A stretch of 5,500 nt of DNA from an uncultured Eubacteriales bacterium (GCA_900553315.1 USCW01000123.1:1-5500), one strand, 5' to 3'; positions 1 to 5,498 are shown, counted from the stretch's first letter. Numbers and translations: made by a program. Notes: generated from the letters alone by a model not told the origin.

Positions 1-406
1 GGTTACGCAGGTCCAGATAGCGGTACTTCAGCCGCTGGGTCTCGTCGGCCTCGCGGCTGCGGTTGATCTCGAAGGGCAGGGCGTTGTAGCGGCAGCGGCC
101 CAGCACCTCGATGGACTCCGGCACCACCTCAATGTCGCCGGTAGGCATGTTGGGATTCTTGCTGGAGCGCTCGCGCACGGTGCCCTTCACGCACAGCACG
201 CTCTCCTTGTTCAGTTCGGAAACCACGCGGTTCATCTCTTCGGACTCCACAACGACCTGCGTCGTGCCGTAGAAATCCCGCAGCACCAGAAACGCCAGAT
301 TGGCGCTGACCTCACGAATGTTCTCCATCCAGCCGCAGATTTGCACATGCTGGCCCGCGTGCTCGGCGCGAAGCTCGCCGCAGGTATGGGTTCGATTCTG
401 CATCAT
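1..406 (-). CDS. aspS: Aspartyl-tRNA synthetase, N-terminal part (runs off left edge)
   Basis: This class II aminoacyl-tRNA synthetase charges tRNA-Asp with aspartate in the cytoplasm. Only the first 135 codons are in the window: the N-terminal OB-fold anticodon-binding domain (about residues 6-105) and the entry to the catalytic domain, ending with the hallmark LKYRYLDLR at 126-134. The Gly-Trp of the OB fold (25-26), an Arg at 31 matching the anticodon-contacting Arg28 of E. coli AspRS, and Gln50 matching its Gln46 are present. The strand after GW reads ENIREVSANLAFLVLRDFYG instead of the common RRRDLG-type sequence, so this belongs to a divergent clostridial-looking subgroup. The start is ATG at 406; a second ATG follows directly at 403. 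An AGGAGAG ribosome binding site (420-414) overlaps the hisS stop codon, with a 7-nt spacer. It is the second gene of the hisS operon and lies under the same T-box. Catalytic motifs 2 and 3 are outside the window. Confidence 0.95.
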   Translation of the reverse strand, partial: MMQNRTHTCGELRAEHAGQHVQICGWMENIREVSANLAFLVLRDFYGTTQVVVESEEMNRVVSELNKESVLCVKGTVRERSSKNPNMPTGDIEVVPESIEVLGRCRYNALPFEINRSREADETQRLKYRYLDLRN

Positions 407-413
407 AGCTCGT

Positions 414-420
414 CTCTCCT
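414..420 (-). promoter_or_regulatory. aspS ribosome binding site overlapping the hisS stop
   Basis: AGGAGAG on the minus strand lies 7 nt before the aspS ATG. Its first A is the last base of the hisS TAA stop. This arrangement suggests translational coupling: ribosomes finishing hisS uncover or directly re-use the aspS site. Confidence 0.7.
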
Positions 421-1685
421 TACTTATTCAGCATTTCCCGCACAGCCGCCGCGGCGTCCGCAATGGGCGCAACCTTCTCCTCGCGGGTATTCATATCGCG
501 CAGCTTCACCACGCCCTGCTGGATCTCTTCCTCACCCAGCGTTGCGGTAATAGGTGCGCCGGTCTTATTGGCAAACTTGAACTGCGCCTTCAAACTCCGG
601 CCGCAATGATCCATGTCCGCCTTCACACCCGCTTCCCGCAGATGCTCCACCAACTGGAAGGCCGGGAGCTTCGCATCGCCCATATAGGTTACGAACACGT
701 CCAGCGTATTCGGGCGAGGCAGTTCGATCCCTTCGCTGTCCAGCAGCATCAGCAGACGCTCAATACCCATGCCGAAGCCCACCGCCGGGATGGACGGGCC
801 GCCCAACTGCTCCACGAGGTTGTCATAGCGTCCGCCGCCGCACACGGTCAGATTGCCGTCAGGCGTGGTCGTTACCAGCTCAAACACTGTCTTGGTATAG
901 TAATCCAGGCCGCGCACAATGCGGCTGTCCACCACATAGGGAATGCCCGCCGCCGTCAGGCACGCTTGCAGCTCCTCAAAGTGCTTTTTGCAGTCCGGAC
1001 ACAGCAGATCCAGCATGGAGGGCGCATCCGCCACCAGCTCCTGACAATGCTTTTCCTTGCAGTCCAGTACGCGAAGGGGGTTGCGCTCATAGCGGGTTTT
1101 GCAGGTGGAGCACAGCTCGTCCACCTTGCCGGACAAGAAGCTCTTCAACTCCTGATGATAGGCCGGACGGCAGTTGGGGCAGCCGATGGAGTTGATCCGC
1201 ACAGACAGATTCTTCACTCCGAGACTGCTTACCAGCCGATACGCCAGCAGAATCAGCTCCGCGTCCGTAGTCGCCTCCGGCGCACCGAAGCATTCCAGGC
1301 CAAACTGGTGATGCTCGCGCAAACGGCCGTTCTGCGGCGCTTCATAGCGGAAAATCGGCGCGTCCAGATAATACATCTTGCAGGGCAGCGCCTCTGCATA
1401 CAGATTGCTTTCCAAGAACGCACGCGCCACACCCGCCGTTCCTTCCGGCTTCAGGGTGATGGAGCGGTCGCCCTTATCTTTGAAGGTGTACATTTCCTTC
1501 TGCACAATATCCGTGGTATCGCCCACGCCGCGGGCAAAAAGCTCCGTATGCTCAAACACGGGGGTGCGCACCTCACGATACCCGGCCAGCGCCGCAGCCT
1601 CGCGCATTTTCGCCTCCACCGCCTGCCAGCGGTAGCTGTCCTGTGGGAGTACGTCCTTCGTCCCCCGGGGCGCCTGTGTCAACAT
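420..1685 (-). CDS. hisS: Histidyl-tRNA synthetase
   Basis: HisRS charges tRNA-His with histidine in the cytoplasm, usually as a homodimer. The product is 421 residues, the normal length. Visible signatures, in order: the RGTKDVLP start (7-14); class II motif 1 around YREVRTPVFE (36-45); TLKPEGTAGVARA (77-89); motif 2 with FRYEAPQNGR (112-121) and the H-Q-F-G-L-E stretch; the HisRS-specific RGLDYYTKTVFE (258-269); motif 3 GFGMGIERLL (303-312); and a C-terminal anticodon-binding domain from about 328. Between motif 2 and the HisA motif lies a Cys-rich insert with CxxC pairs at 169/172, 192/195 and 229/232 plus Cys209 and Cys214, as commonly seen in clostridial HisRS and possibly zinc-binding. 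The start is ATG 1685, with AAAGGAGG 7 nt upstream. The frame stays open upstream through the whole RNA leader, but that part is non-coding. Expression is controlled by the T-box leader; aspS follows 13 nt downstream. Confidence 0.97.
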   Translation of the reverse strand: MLTQAPRGTKDVLPQDSYRWQAVEAKMREAAALAGYREVRTPVFEHTELFARGVGDTTDIVQKEMYTFKDKGDRSITLKPEGTAGVARAFLESNLYAEALPCKMYYLDAPIFRYEAPQNGRLREHHQFGLECFGAPEATTDAELILLAYRLVSSLGVKNLSVRINSIGCPNCRPAYHQELKSFLSGKVDELCSTCKTRYERNPLRVLDCKEKHCQELVADAPSMLDLLCPDCKKHFEELQACLTAAGIPYVVDSRIVRGLDYYTKTVFELVTTTPDGNLTVCGGGRYDNLVEQLGGPSIPAVGFGMGIERLLMLLDSEGIELPRPNTLDVFVTYMGDAKLPAFQLVEHLREAGVKADMDHCGRSLKAQFKFANKTGAPITATLGEEEIQQGVVKLRDMNTREEKVAPIADAAAAVREMLNK

Positions 1686-1692
1686 GCTGTTT

Positions 1693-1700
1693 CCTCCTTT
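1693..1700 (-). promoter_or_regulatory. hisS ribosome binding site
   Basis: AAAGGAGG on the minus strand, 7 nt before ATG 1685, is a near-perfect Shine-Dalgarno sequence. It decides the hisS start and shows that the in-frame codons further upstream are leader, not protein. It lies downstream of the T-box terminator, so it is transcribed only on antitermination. Confidence 0.85.
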
Positions 1701-1719
1701 TGTCTGCATCGCGGTATAG

Positions 1720-1750
1720 AAAAAGCCCCACGCAATCAAGCGCATGGGGC
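1720..1750 (-). terminator. Rho-independent terminator of the T-box leader
   Basis: GCCCCAUGCG (1750-1741) pairs with UGCGUGGGGC (1734-1725), 10 bp including G-U pairs, around loop CUUGAU. Five U residues follow (1724-1720). It would stop transcription before hisS when tRNA-Asp is well charged. Confidence 0.92.
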
Positions 1751-1774
1751 GAATACTGCTCGCGGTGCCACCCA
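1745..1774 (-). promoter_or_regulatory. T-box antiterminator
   Basis: UGGG (1774-1771) pairs with CCCA (1748-1745), and GCGAG (1763-1759) pairs with UUCGC (1753-1749) around loop CAGUA. Between them is the 7-nt bulge UGGCACC (1770-1764), the classic T-box bulge that captures the NCCA end of an uncharged tRNA. The variable base after UGG is C, so a tRNA with G73 is expected, which is true of tRNA-Asp. Its 3' arm shares 1750-1745 with the terminator, so the two folds exclude each other. Confidence 0.88.
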
Positions 1775-1955
1775 GCTTCACGCCGAAATCGTGCGGCGTC
1801 TCTGCTTCCCCTGTAACGTGAGGACACGTTTCGCTTTCACGAAAAGGCTCCGAGGTGTCCTGATGACCTGCCGCCGGGGGATTTTCAGCCAAGCTCCCCT
1901 TCTCTTTGGGACGGATGATGGTCATGCGCTTCTCTTCACAGCCATTACAAAACTG

Positions 1956-1984
1956 ATTATAAAAGCCTTCCCGAAAATTGTCAA
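1956..1984 (-). promoter_or_regulatory. hisS-aspS promoter, exact consensus
   Basis: On the minus strand TTGACA (1984-1979) and TATAAT (1961-1956) are separated by exactly 17 nt: a textbook perfect sigma-A (sigma-70 type) promoter. The predicted transcription start is about 1949-1946, a few bases before Stem I of the T-box at 1943, which independently supports both calls. Such a strong promoter fits a gene whose output is set later, by attenuation. Confidence 0.88.
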
Positions 1985-2013
1985 TGCCGATTTTCCCGCA
2001 CAGGCAATTTTCG
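1972..2013. repeat. 9-bp inverted repeat across the hisS -35 box
   Basis: CGAAAATTG (1972-1980) and CAATTTTCG (2005-2013) are perfect 9-bp inverted arms 24 bp apart. The left arm overlaps the -35 box of the hisS promoter by 2 bp. It could be an operator or DNA-level regulatory site. It lies upstream of the inferred transcript start, so it is not part of the T-box RNA. Apart from this, I see nothing recognisable between 1985 and 2052. Confidence 0.4.
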
Positions 2014-2052
2014 ACGTACTTCTCTTTTTTTAGCATCTCGAGCCTTCCTATC

Positions 2053-2081
2053 TTGACATTGTTCCTTTTCTGTTTTATGCT
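2053..2081 (+). promoter_or_regulatory. Promoter of the gntR-php-pepF unit
   Basis: TTGACA (2053-2058) is followed after exactly 17 nt by TATGCT (2076-2081), a strong sigma-A type promoter with one -10 mismatch pair relative to TATAAT. The expected start is near 2088, giving a 5' untranslated region of about 75 nt before the gntR ATG. It diverges from the hisS promoter, with the two -35 boxes 68 bp apart. Confidence 0.75.
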
Positions 2082-2090
2082 TGTATACAA
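2081..2090. promoter_or_regulatory. Probable GntR/FadR-family operator TTGTATACAA
   Basis: TTGTATACAA is a perfect 10-bp palindrome. FadR-subfamily GntR regulators generally recognise short palindromes of the form TNGT...ACNA, which this matches. It shares its first base with the end of the -10 box and covers the predicted transcription start of the gntR promoter, an ideal place for repression. The adjacent gene encodes a FadR-type GntR protein, so autorepression is the natural inference. A possible half-site, ATACAA, recurs at 2103-2108. Confidence 0.65.
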
Positions 2091-2146
2091 AGTGCAGGGC
2101 TGATACAAACCGCCCCGCACCGATCCTATACGATGTAACCTGAGTG

Positions 2147-2152
2147 AAGGAG
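2147..2152 (+). promoter_or_regulatory. gntR ribosome binding site
   Basis: AAGGAG lies 10 nt before ATG 2163. It supports this start over the internal ATGs of the same frame (codons 9 and 10). Confidence 0.7.
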
Positions 2153-2162
2153 TTGCTGCCCC

Positions 2163-2846
2163 ATGACCACGCTTCGTTTCGAGCCCATGATGGAGAGTCG
2201 GCCCATCCGTGAAATTGCCTATGAAGTGCTCAAGCACGCCATTATTACCGGCGAGATTCCCGCCGGCGAGCGCATTGTTGAAACGGACTACGCCGAACGC
2301 CTCCACATCAGCCGTACCCCCCTGCGGGAAGCCCTGCGCAAGCTGGAGCGGGACGGTCTGGTGGAATATGTGCTGCGCCGCGGCGTTGTCGTGCGCGCGT
2401 TCACCATGGAGGACGTGGACGAAATCTACACCATCCGCAACGCGCTGGAAATGCTGACCCTGCCCGCCATTATCGAAAAGGCGACCCCGGCAGACATCGC
2501 CTCTCTGCGGGAGCGGCTGCACGAAATGGACAAGATGTTAGAAAGCGGCGACATTGAGAACCTTTCCCCCATGGCTCGCGCCTTCCACAGCGAGATCACC
2601 CGCATTTCCGGGCTGAACCGCATCCTTCGCGTCATCGAAAGTCAGGATGAGTTCATCAACCGTTTCTCCGCTATGGCCATCCGTCAGGAGAACCGCCGCG
2701 TACAGGCTCACGAGGAACACTACAAGCTGGTGGAATACATCGAAAGCAAGGACTTGGAGCATCTGGAAAAGCTGACGAAAAAGCATATTGAGCGCAGCAA
2801 GGAAAACTGCCTCGCTGCGCTGGCACAGCAGCGCCCCAACATGTAA
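2163..2846 (+). CDS. GntR-family transcriptional regulator, FadR subfamily (FCD domain)
   Basis: A 227-residue DNA-binding regulator, typical in length for FadR/FCD proteins. Residues about 11-79 form the GntR winged helix: REIAYEVLKHAIITGEIPAG, then ETDYAERLHISRTPLREALRKLERDGLVE with the recognition-helix hallmark SRTPLREAL (50-58), and a wing ending RRGVVVRAF. Residues about 84-215 form an all-helical FCD effector domain, with Arg92 in the usual ligand-pocket helix and His142, His186 and His208 at the usual metal-ligand positions. The Asp that normally sits four residues before the first His (D-x-x-F-H) is Ala138 here, so metal or ligand binding may differ. FCD domains usually sense small carboxylates or sugar acids; the ligand cannot be told from sequence. 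It heads the unit with php and pepF and has a family-type palindrome on its own promoter, so it probably represses itself and the two downstream genes. Confidence 0.93.
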   Translation: MTTLRFEPMMESRPIREIAYEVLKHAIITGEIPAGERIVETDYAERLHISRTPLREALRKLERDGLVEYVLRRGVVVRAFTMEDVDEIYTIRNALEMLTLPAIIEKATPADIASLRERLHEMDKMLESGDIENLSPMARAFHSEITRISGLNRILRVIESQDEFINRFSAMAIRQENRRVQAHEEHYKLVEYIESKDLEHLEKLTKKHIERSKENCLAALAQQRPNM

Positions 2847-2892
2847 CAGGTTTCTCCGCAACCCTACGCTAGAGAAAGAAGCGCGTATTCCC

Positions 2893-3672
2893 TTGAAATG
2901 CAATTATCACACACACACCACCCGATGCAAGCACGCTTTCGGTGAGGATGAAGCCTTTGTACAGGCGGCCATTACCGCAGGCTTTGACGTGCTGGGCTTT
3001 GCGGATCATGCGCCATGGCCTTACAGGAGCAATTTTGTCAGCCATATGCGTATGTCCATGGATCAGCTTCCTGATTATGTGGCCTCCATTCGCTCCCTGC
3101 GTGAAAAATATGCCGGGCAGATTCAGTTGCACATCGGCCTTGAATGTGAATATTTCCCAAGCTACGCCGACAATTTGCGCCGTCTGTTGGACAGCGGCGT
3201 GGAATATCTGATTCTCGGCGCACATTTTAACGACACCGACGAAACAAACCCCTACGTCGCGCCGCCCTGCAAGGAAGACGACGGGGTGAAGCGGTATACA
3301 GAAAGCTGCATTGCCGCCATGGAGACAGGCATGTTCCGCTATATCGCACACCCCGACCTGTTCATGAGCCAGCGCAGCGAGGATGAGTTCAACAGCGTTT
3401 GTCAGGATGCAGCGCGTGACATCGCTCTGTGCGCGAAGGCTCATCACATGCCGTTGGAATACAATTTGATGGGCTTGCTGATGCAGCTGGAAGGGCCGTG
3501 GCGCGGTTATCCATCCAACAACTTCTGGCAATACGTCCGTCCCTATGCGGGCGACGTGCTGTTGGGCGTTGACGCGCATAGGCCGGAGCATTTGACCCAT
3601 CCTCACACATGGGATGAAGGGATGAAGCGGCTGAAAAGCTTTGGCTATACACCCTTGGATTTTTTATTTTGA
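2893..3672 (+). CDS. PHP-domain phosphoesterase, histidinol-phosphatase (HisJ) type
   Basis: A metal-dependent phosphoesterase of the PHP superfamily, 259 residues from the chosen TTG. Metal-binding signatures: His6-x-His8 at the very N terminus (NYHTHT), Asp38-His39 (FADHAPW), Glu84 (GLECEYFP), His111 (LGAHF), His153 (AHPDLF) and Asp227-x-His229 (GVDAHRPEH). The ending FGYTPLDFLF is also typical. The frame is open back to ATG 2788, but that start would overlap gntR by 59 nt and add 35 residues without family resemblance. Starting at TTG 2893 gives M-K-C-N-Y-H-T-H, as in homologues, though the preceding purine-rich AGAGAAAGAAG (2871-2881) is a weak ribosome binding site. Homologues are usually annotated histidinol-phosphatase, but many are not in histidine biosynthesis and no other his biosynthetic gene is visible, so the substrate is open. 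It lies 46 nt after gntR and 16 nt before pepF, and ends with tandem stops TGA TAA. Confidence 0.88.
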   Translation: MKCNYHTHTTRCKHAFGEDEAFVQAAITAGFDVLGFADHAPWPYRSNFVSHMRMSMDQLPDYVASIRSLREKYAGQIQLHIGLECEYFPSYADNLRRLLDSGVEYLILGAHFNDTDETNPYVAPPCKEDDGVKRYTESCIAAMETGMFRYIAHPDLFMSQRSEDEFNSVCQDAARDIALCAKAHHMPLEYNLMGLLMQLEGPWRGYPSNNFWQYVRPYAGDVLLGVDAHRPEHLTHPHTWDEGMKRLKSFGYTPLDFLF

Positions 3673-3673
3673 T

Positions 3674-3680
3674 AAGGAGG
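3674..3680 (+). promoter_or_regulatory. pepF ribosome binding site
   Basis: AAGGAGG, 8 nt before ATG 3689, is a full-strength Shine-Dalgarno. It sets the start at 3689 rather than the earlier in-frame ATG at 3641, which lies inside the php gene. Confidence 0.85.
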
Positions 3681-3688
3681 ATAAACAC

Positions 3689-5446
3689 ATGGCATGGGAT
3701 TGGGACTTGACTTATCTGTACAAGGACTTTAATGACCCGGCATTTGCCGCAGATATGGCGGAGCTGCCGGAGCTCAACAAGAAGCTTGCAGCGGCGGTGA
3801 CAGCGGACCTGCCCGCAAAGGAAAAGCTGGAGCAGATCGTGAAGGCTGACGACGAGTTATCGGATAAGCTGGATCGTCTGTTCAGCTTCTGCCAGCTCAC
3901 CATGAGCGTAGACGCGACCAACGAAGCCGCAGCGCAAAATCTGGACAAGCTGATGGTGCTGTCCAACGATGTAAGCCTGACGGAAAGTGCCGTAACCCGC
4001 TACGTCGGCAGCATTGAAAACCTTGATGAAGTAATTGCTTCTTCTCCTGACTTGACGAAGGTCGGCTTCGCCCTGCGCTGGAGCGCACACTCGTTTAAGC
4101 ACAGTATTCCCGAAACCATTGAGCCGTGGATTCTGAAAATGCAGTTGAGCGGCGGCAGCGCGTTCTCCCAGCTGCGGGACAAGCTGGACGCAACGCATCT
4201 GGTCAGCTATCGCGGCGAAGAGCTGCCGCTCTCTGCGGTACGCGGCATGGCCTATGATCCCGATCCTGCGGTGCGTAAGGAAGCCTATGAAGCGGAAATC
4301 GCTTCCTACAAGAAAATGGAGCTGCCCATGTCCTTCTGCCTGAACTCCATCAAAATGGAGGCTCGCACCCTTGCCGAAGCCGAAGGCTATGACAATGTGC
4401 TGGACATGACGCTGGATCAGAGCCGCATGGATCGTGAAACGCTGGACGCCATGTGGACGGCCATTCGTGAGTATCTCCCCCATTTCCGCCGCTATTTGCG
4501 GGCGAAGGGCGCGTATCTGGGCCACAAGGACGGTCTGCCGTTCTACGATTTGTTTGCGCCGGTGGGCAAGGCTGGCAAAACCTACACGGTGGAAGAGGCT
4601 CGGGCCAAGCTGGTCAGCGAAATGAGCAAGTTCACCCCCGCCATGGGCGAATTCATCGACCATGCCTTTGAGCATCATTGGATCGACATGTTCCCCAAGC
4701 CCGGCAAGACGGGCGGTGCGTTCTGCGCCAGCGTTGCGACGGCGAATCGTTCCAGCATTCTGACGAACTTCCAGGGCAGCTTCTCCGATGTCAGCACGCT
4801 GGCGCACGAGCTGGGCCACGCATGACACGCCCGCCAGATGGCCGGCCTGCCCCTCTCTATGATGCACGAGCCCATGCCTTTGGCAGAGACAGCCTCCATT
4901 TTCAACGAGACGATGCTCAGTCATCTGGTGCTGCGCGAGGCGTCCCCTGAGGAGCAGTTCTCGCTGCTGGAAAGCAGTCTGATGGAAGCCACTCAGACGG
5001 TGGTGGACATTTACAGCCGCTTCCTGTTTGAGAGCGAGGTCGTAGACACCCGCGCCGATCACAGCATGAGCGTAGACGAATTGAAGGACGCGATGCTTCG
5101 TGCGCAGGATGCGTCCTATGGCGACGGCTTGGACAAGGATGTTCGTCATCCCTACATGTGGGCTTGCAAGAGCCACTATTATTCCTCCGGCCTGAACTTC
5201 TACAATTTCCCCTATGCCTTTGGTCTTTTGTTTGGTAAGGGTGTATTTGCGCAGTATCTGCAAAAGGGCGATGCGTTTGTACCGGTTTACAACCAGCTGC
5301 TTCGTTCCTGCGGCAGTGACACGGTAGCGAATGTGGCCGCCAGCGTAGGCATTGACGTACACAGCGTAGACTTCTGGCGTGCGTCCCTTGAGCTGATCCG
5401 AAAGGATATCGACACCTTCTGCGATCTGTGCGAGAAAATGGAATAA
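3689..5446 (+). CDS. pepF: Oligoendopeptidase F (peptidase family M3B), interrupted by an in-frame TGA at codon 379
   Basis: A zinc metallopeptidase that cleaves short peptides in the cytoplasm; no signal peptide or membrane segment is seen. Read through the TGA it spans 585 positions, the usual PepF length (about 560-600). Residues 1-190 are the helical N-terminal region starting MAWDWDLTYLY. The M3 catalytic domain follows, with GGAFC (342-346), TNFQGSFSDVSTLAHELGHA (359-378) containing HExxH (His373, Glu374, His377), the probable third zinc ligand Glu400 in LAETASIFNE, and the substrate-binding region HPYMWACKSHYYSSGLNFYNFPYAFG (487-512). TGA 4823-4825 replaces the residue after HELGHA, where the family usually has Phe, Tyr or Trp. 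Terminating there yields a 378-residue product lacking the third zinc ligand, surely inactive. The second half could start only at ATG 4838, which has no ribosome binding site. The downstream frame is intact for 206 codons. Candidates are a fresh nonsense mutation, a base-call error, read-through or recoding. Last gene of the gntR unit. Confidence 0.85.
4823..4825 (+). other. In-frame TGA inside the zinc-binding motif of pepF
   Basis: The codon between GCA (Ala378) and CAC (His380) is TGA, in the frame that continues without any other stop to TAA 5446. The next base is C, giving UGA-C, the stop context known to be leakiest. TGG serves as Trp elsewhere in this gene and in hisS, so UGA is not simply the general Trp codon here. 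Downstream I find only weak hairpins: GC(C)AG/CUGC with a 9-nt loop at 4833-4850, and GCC/GGC with a 4-nt loop. Neither resembles a good bacterial SECIS. Confidence 0.8.
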
Positions 5447-5454
5447 CAAGAATT

Positions 5455-5498
5455 CTGGGGGAGAGGCCGCTTCTCTAAGAGAAGCGCCTCTCCCCCAG
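5455..5498 (+). terminator. Long hairpin after pepF, probable terminator
   Basis: Beginning 8 nt after the pepF stop, CTGGGGGAGAGG (5455-5466) pairs with CCTCTCCCCCAG (5487-5498). After one bulged C, CGCTTCTC (5468-5475) pairs with GAGAAGCG (5479-5486) around loop TAA: 20 bp in total. The position suits an operon terminator. The window stops 2 bases after the stem, so the required T-run cannot be seen. It could also be a dispersed palindromic repeat. Confidence 0.65.

Larger units (their letters stand above)
1720..1948 (-). ncRNA. T-box riboswitch leader of the hisS-aspS operon (tRNA-Asp type)
   Basis: A T-box leader binds a specific tRNA through a codon-like specifier and, when that tRNA is uncharged, favours an antiterminator over a terminator. 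All parts are visible on the minus strand. Stem I spans 1943-1846: base GGCUGUGA (1943-1936) with UCGGAGCC (1853-1846), AUGACC (1925-1920) with GGUCAU (1868-1863), CCGUC (1914-1910) with GGCGG (1875-1871), and GGGGA (1899-1895) with UCCCC (1881-1877) closing a GCUUGGCUGAAAA distal loop. The purine-rich AAAGAGAA opposite C1876 would be the AG bulge. The specifier loop contains GAC (1859-1857) followed by A. A small hairpin (1844-1829) and a second (1830-1815) follow, then Stem III, ACGCCG (1799-1794) with CGGCGU (1785-1780). The antiterminator with the T-box sequence GGGUGGCACCGCG and a competing terminator complete it. The Asp specifier plus the C after UGG (pairs with G73) point to tRNA-Asp. 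The 5' end is inferred from the promoter. Confidence 0.93.

Noticed and set aside
300..2033. Plus-strand open frame of 577 codons across hisS and its leader
   Set aside because: It lies antisense to the unmistakable hisS gene, and its translation is Arg/His/Gln-rich without any family motif. It is a by-product of GC-rich codon use.
1686..2037. Possible N-terminal extension or leader peptide in frame with hisS, starting MLKKEKYVENCLCG at 2037
   Set aside because: The stretch contains the consensus promoter and the whole T-box with its terminator. A strong ribosome binding site sits just before ATG 1685, and HisRS from there is full length. The CxC and CxxC in it are taken as chance.
1930..2037. 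A second T-box Stem I further upstream (AGAAGTACG with a 9-bp stem and GGAAGGC)
   Set aside because: It resembles the loop-E side of a T-box, but it overlaps the -35 box and lies before the predicted transcript start. The Stem I at 1943-1846 accounts for all expected parts.
4826..4880. SECIS element just after the pepF TGA
   Set aside because: The best hairpins have only 3-4 bp (GCC/GGC at 4833-4842; bulged GC-AG/CUGC at 4833-4850) and lack a convincing stem with a G-led apical loop at the proper distance. I keep recoding as a question, not as a feature.
4838..5446. Independent second gene starting at ATG 4838
   Set aside because: It is the direct in-frame continuation of pepF with the third zinc ligand and substrate-binding region, and no ribosome binding site precedes the ATG.
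3857..5449. Minus-strand open frame of 530 codons opposite pepF
   Set aside because: Antisense to a clear M3B peptidase, with His/Arg/Val-rich composition, no recognisable domain and no ribosome binding site. It simply mirrors codon bias. Its existence does not explain the pepF TGA.
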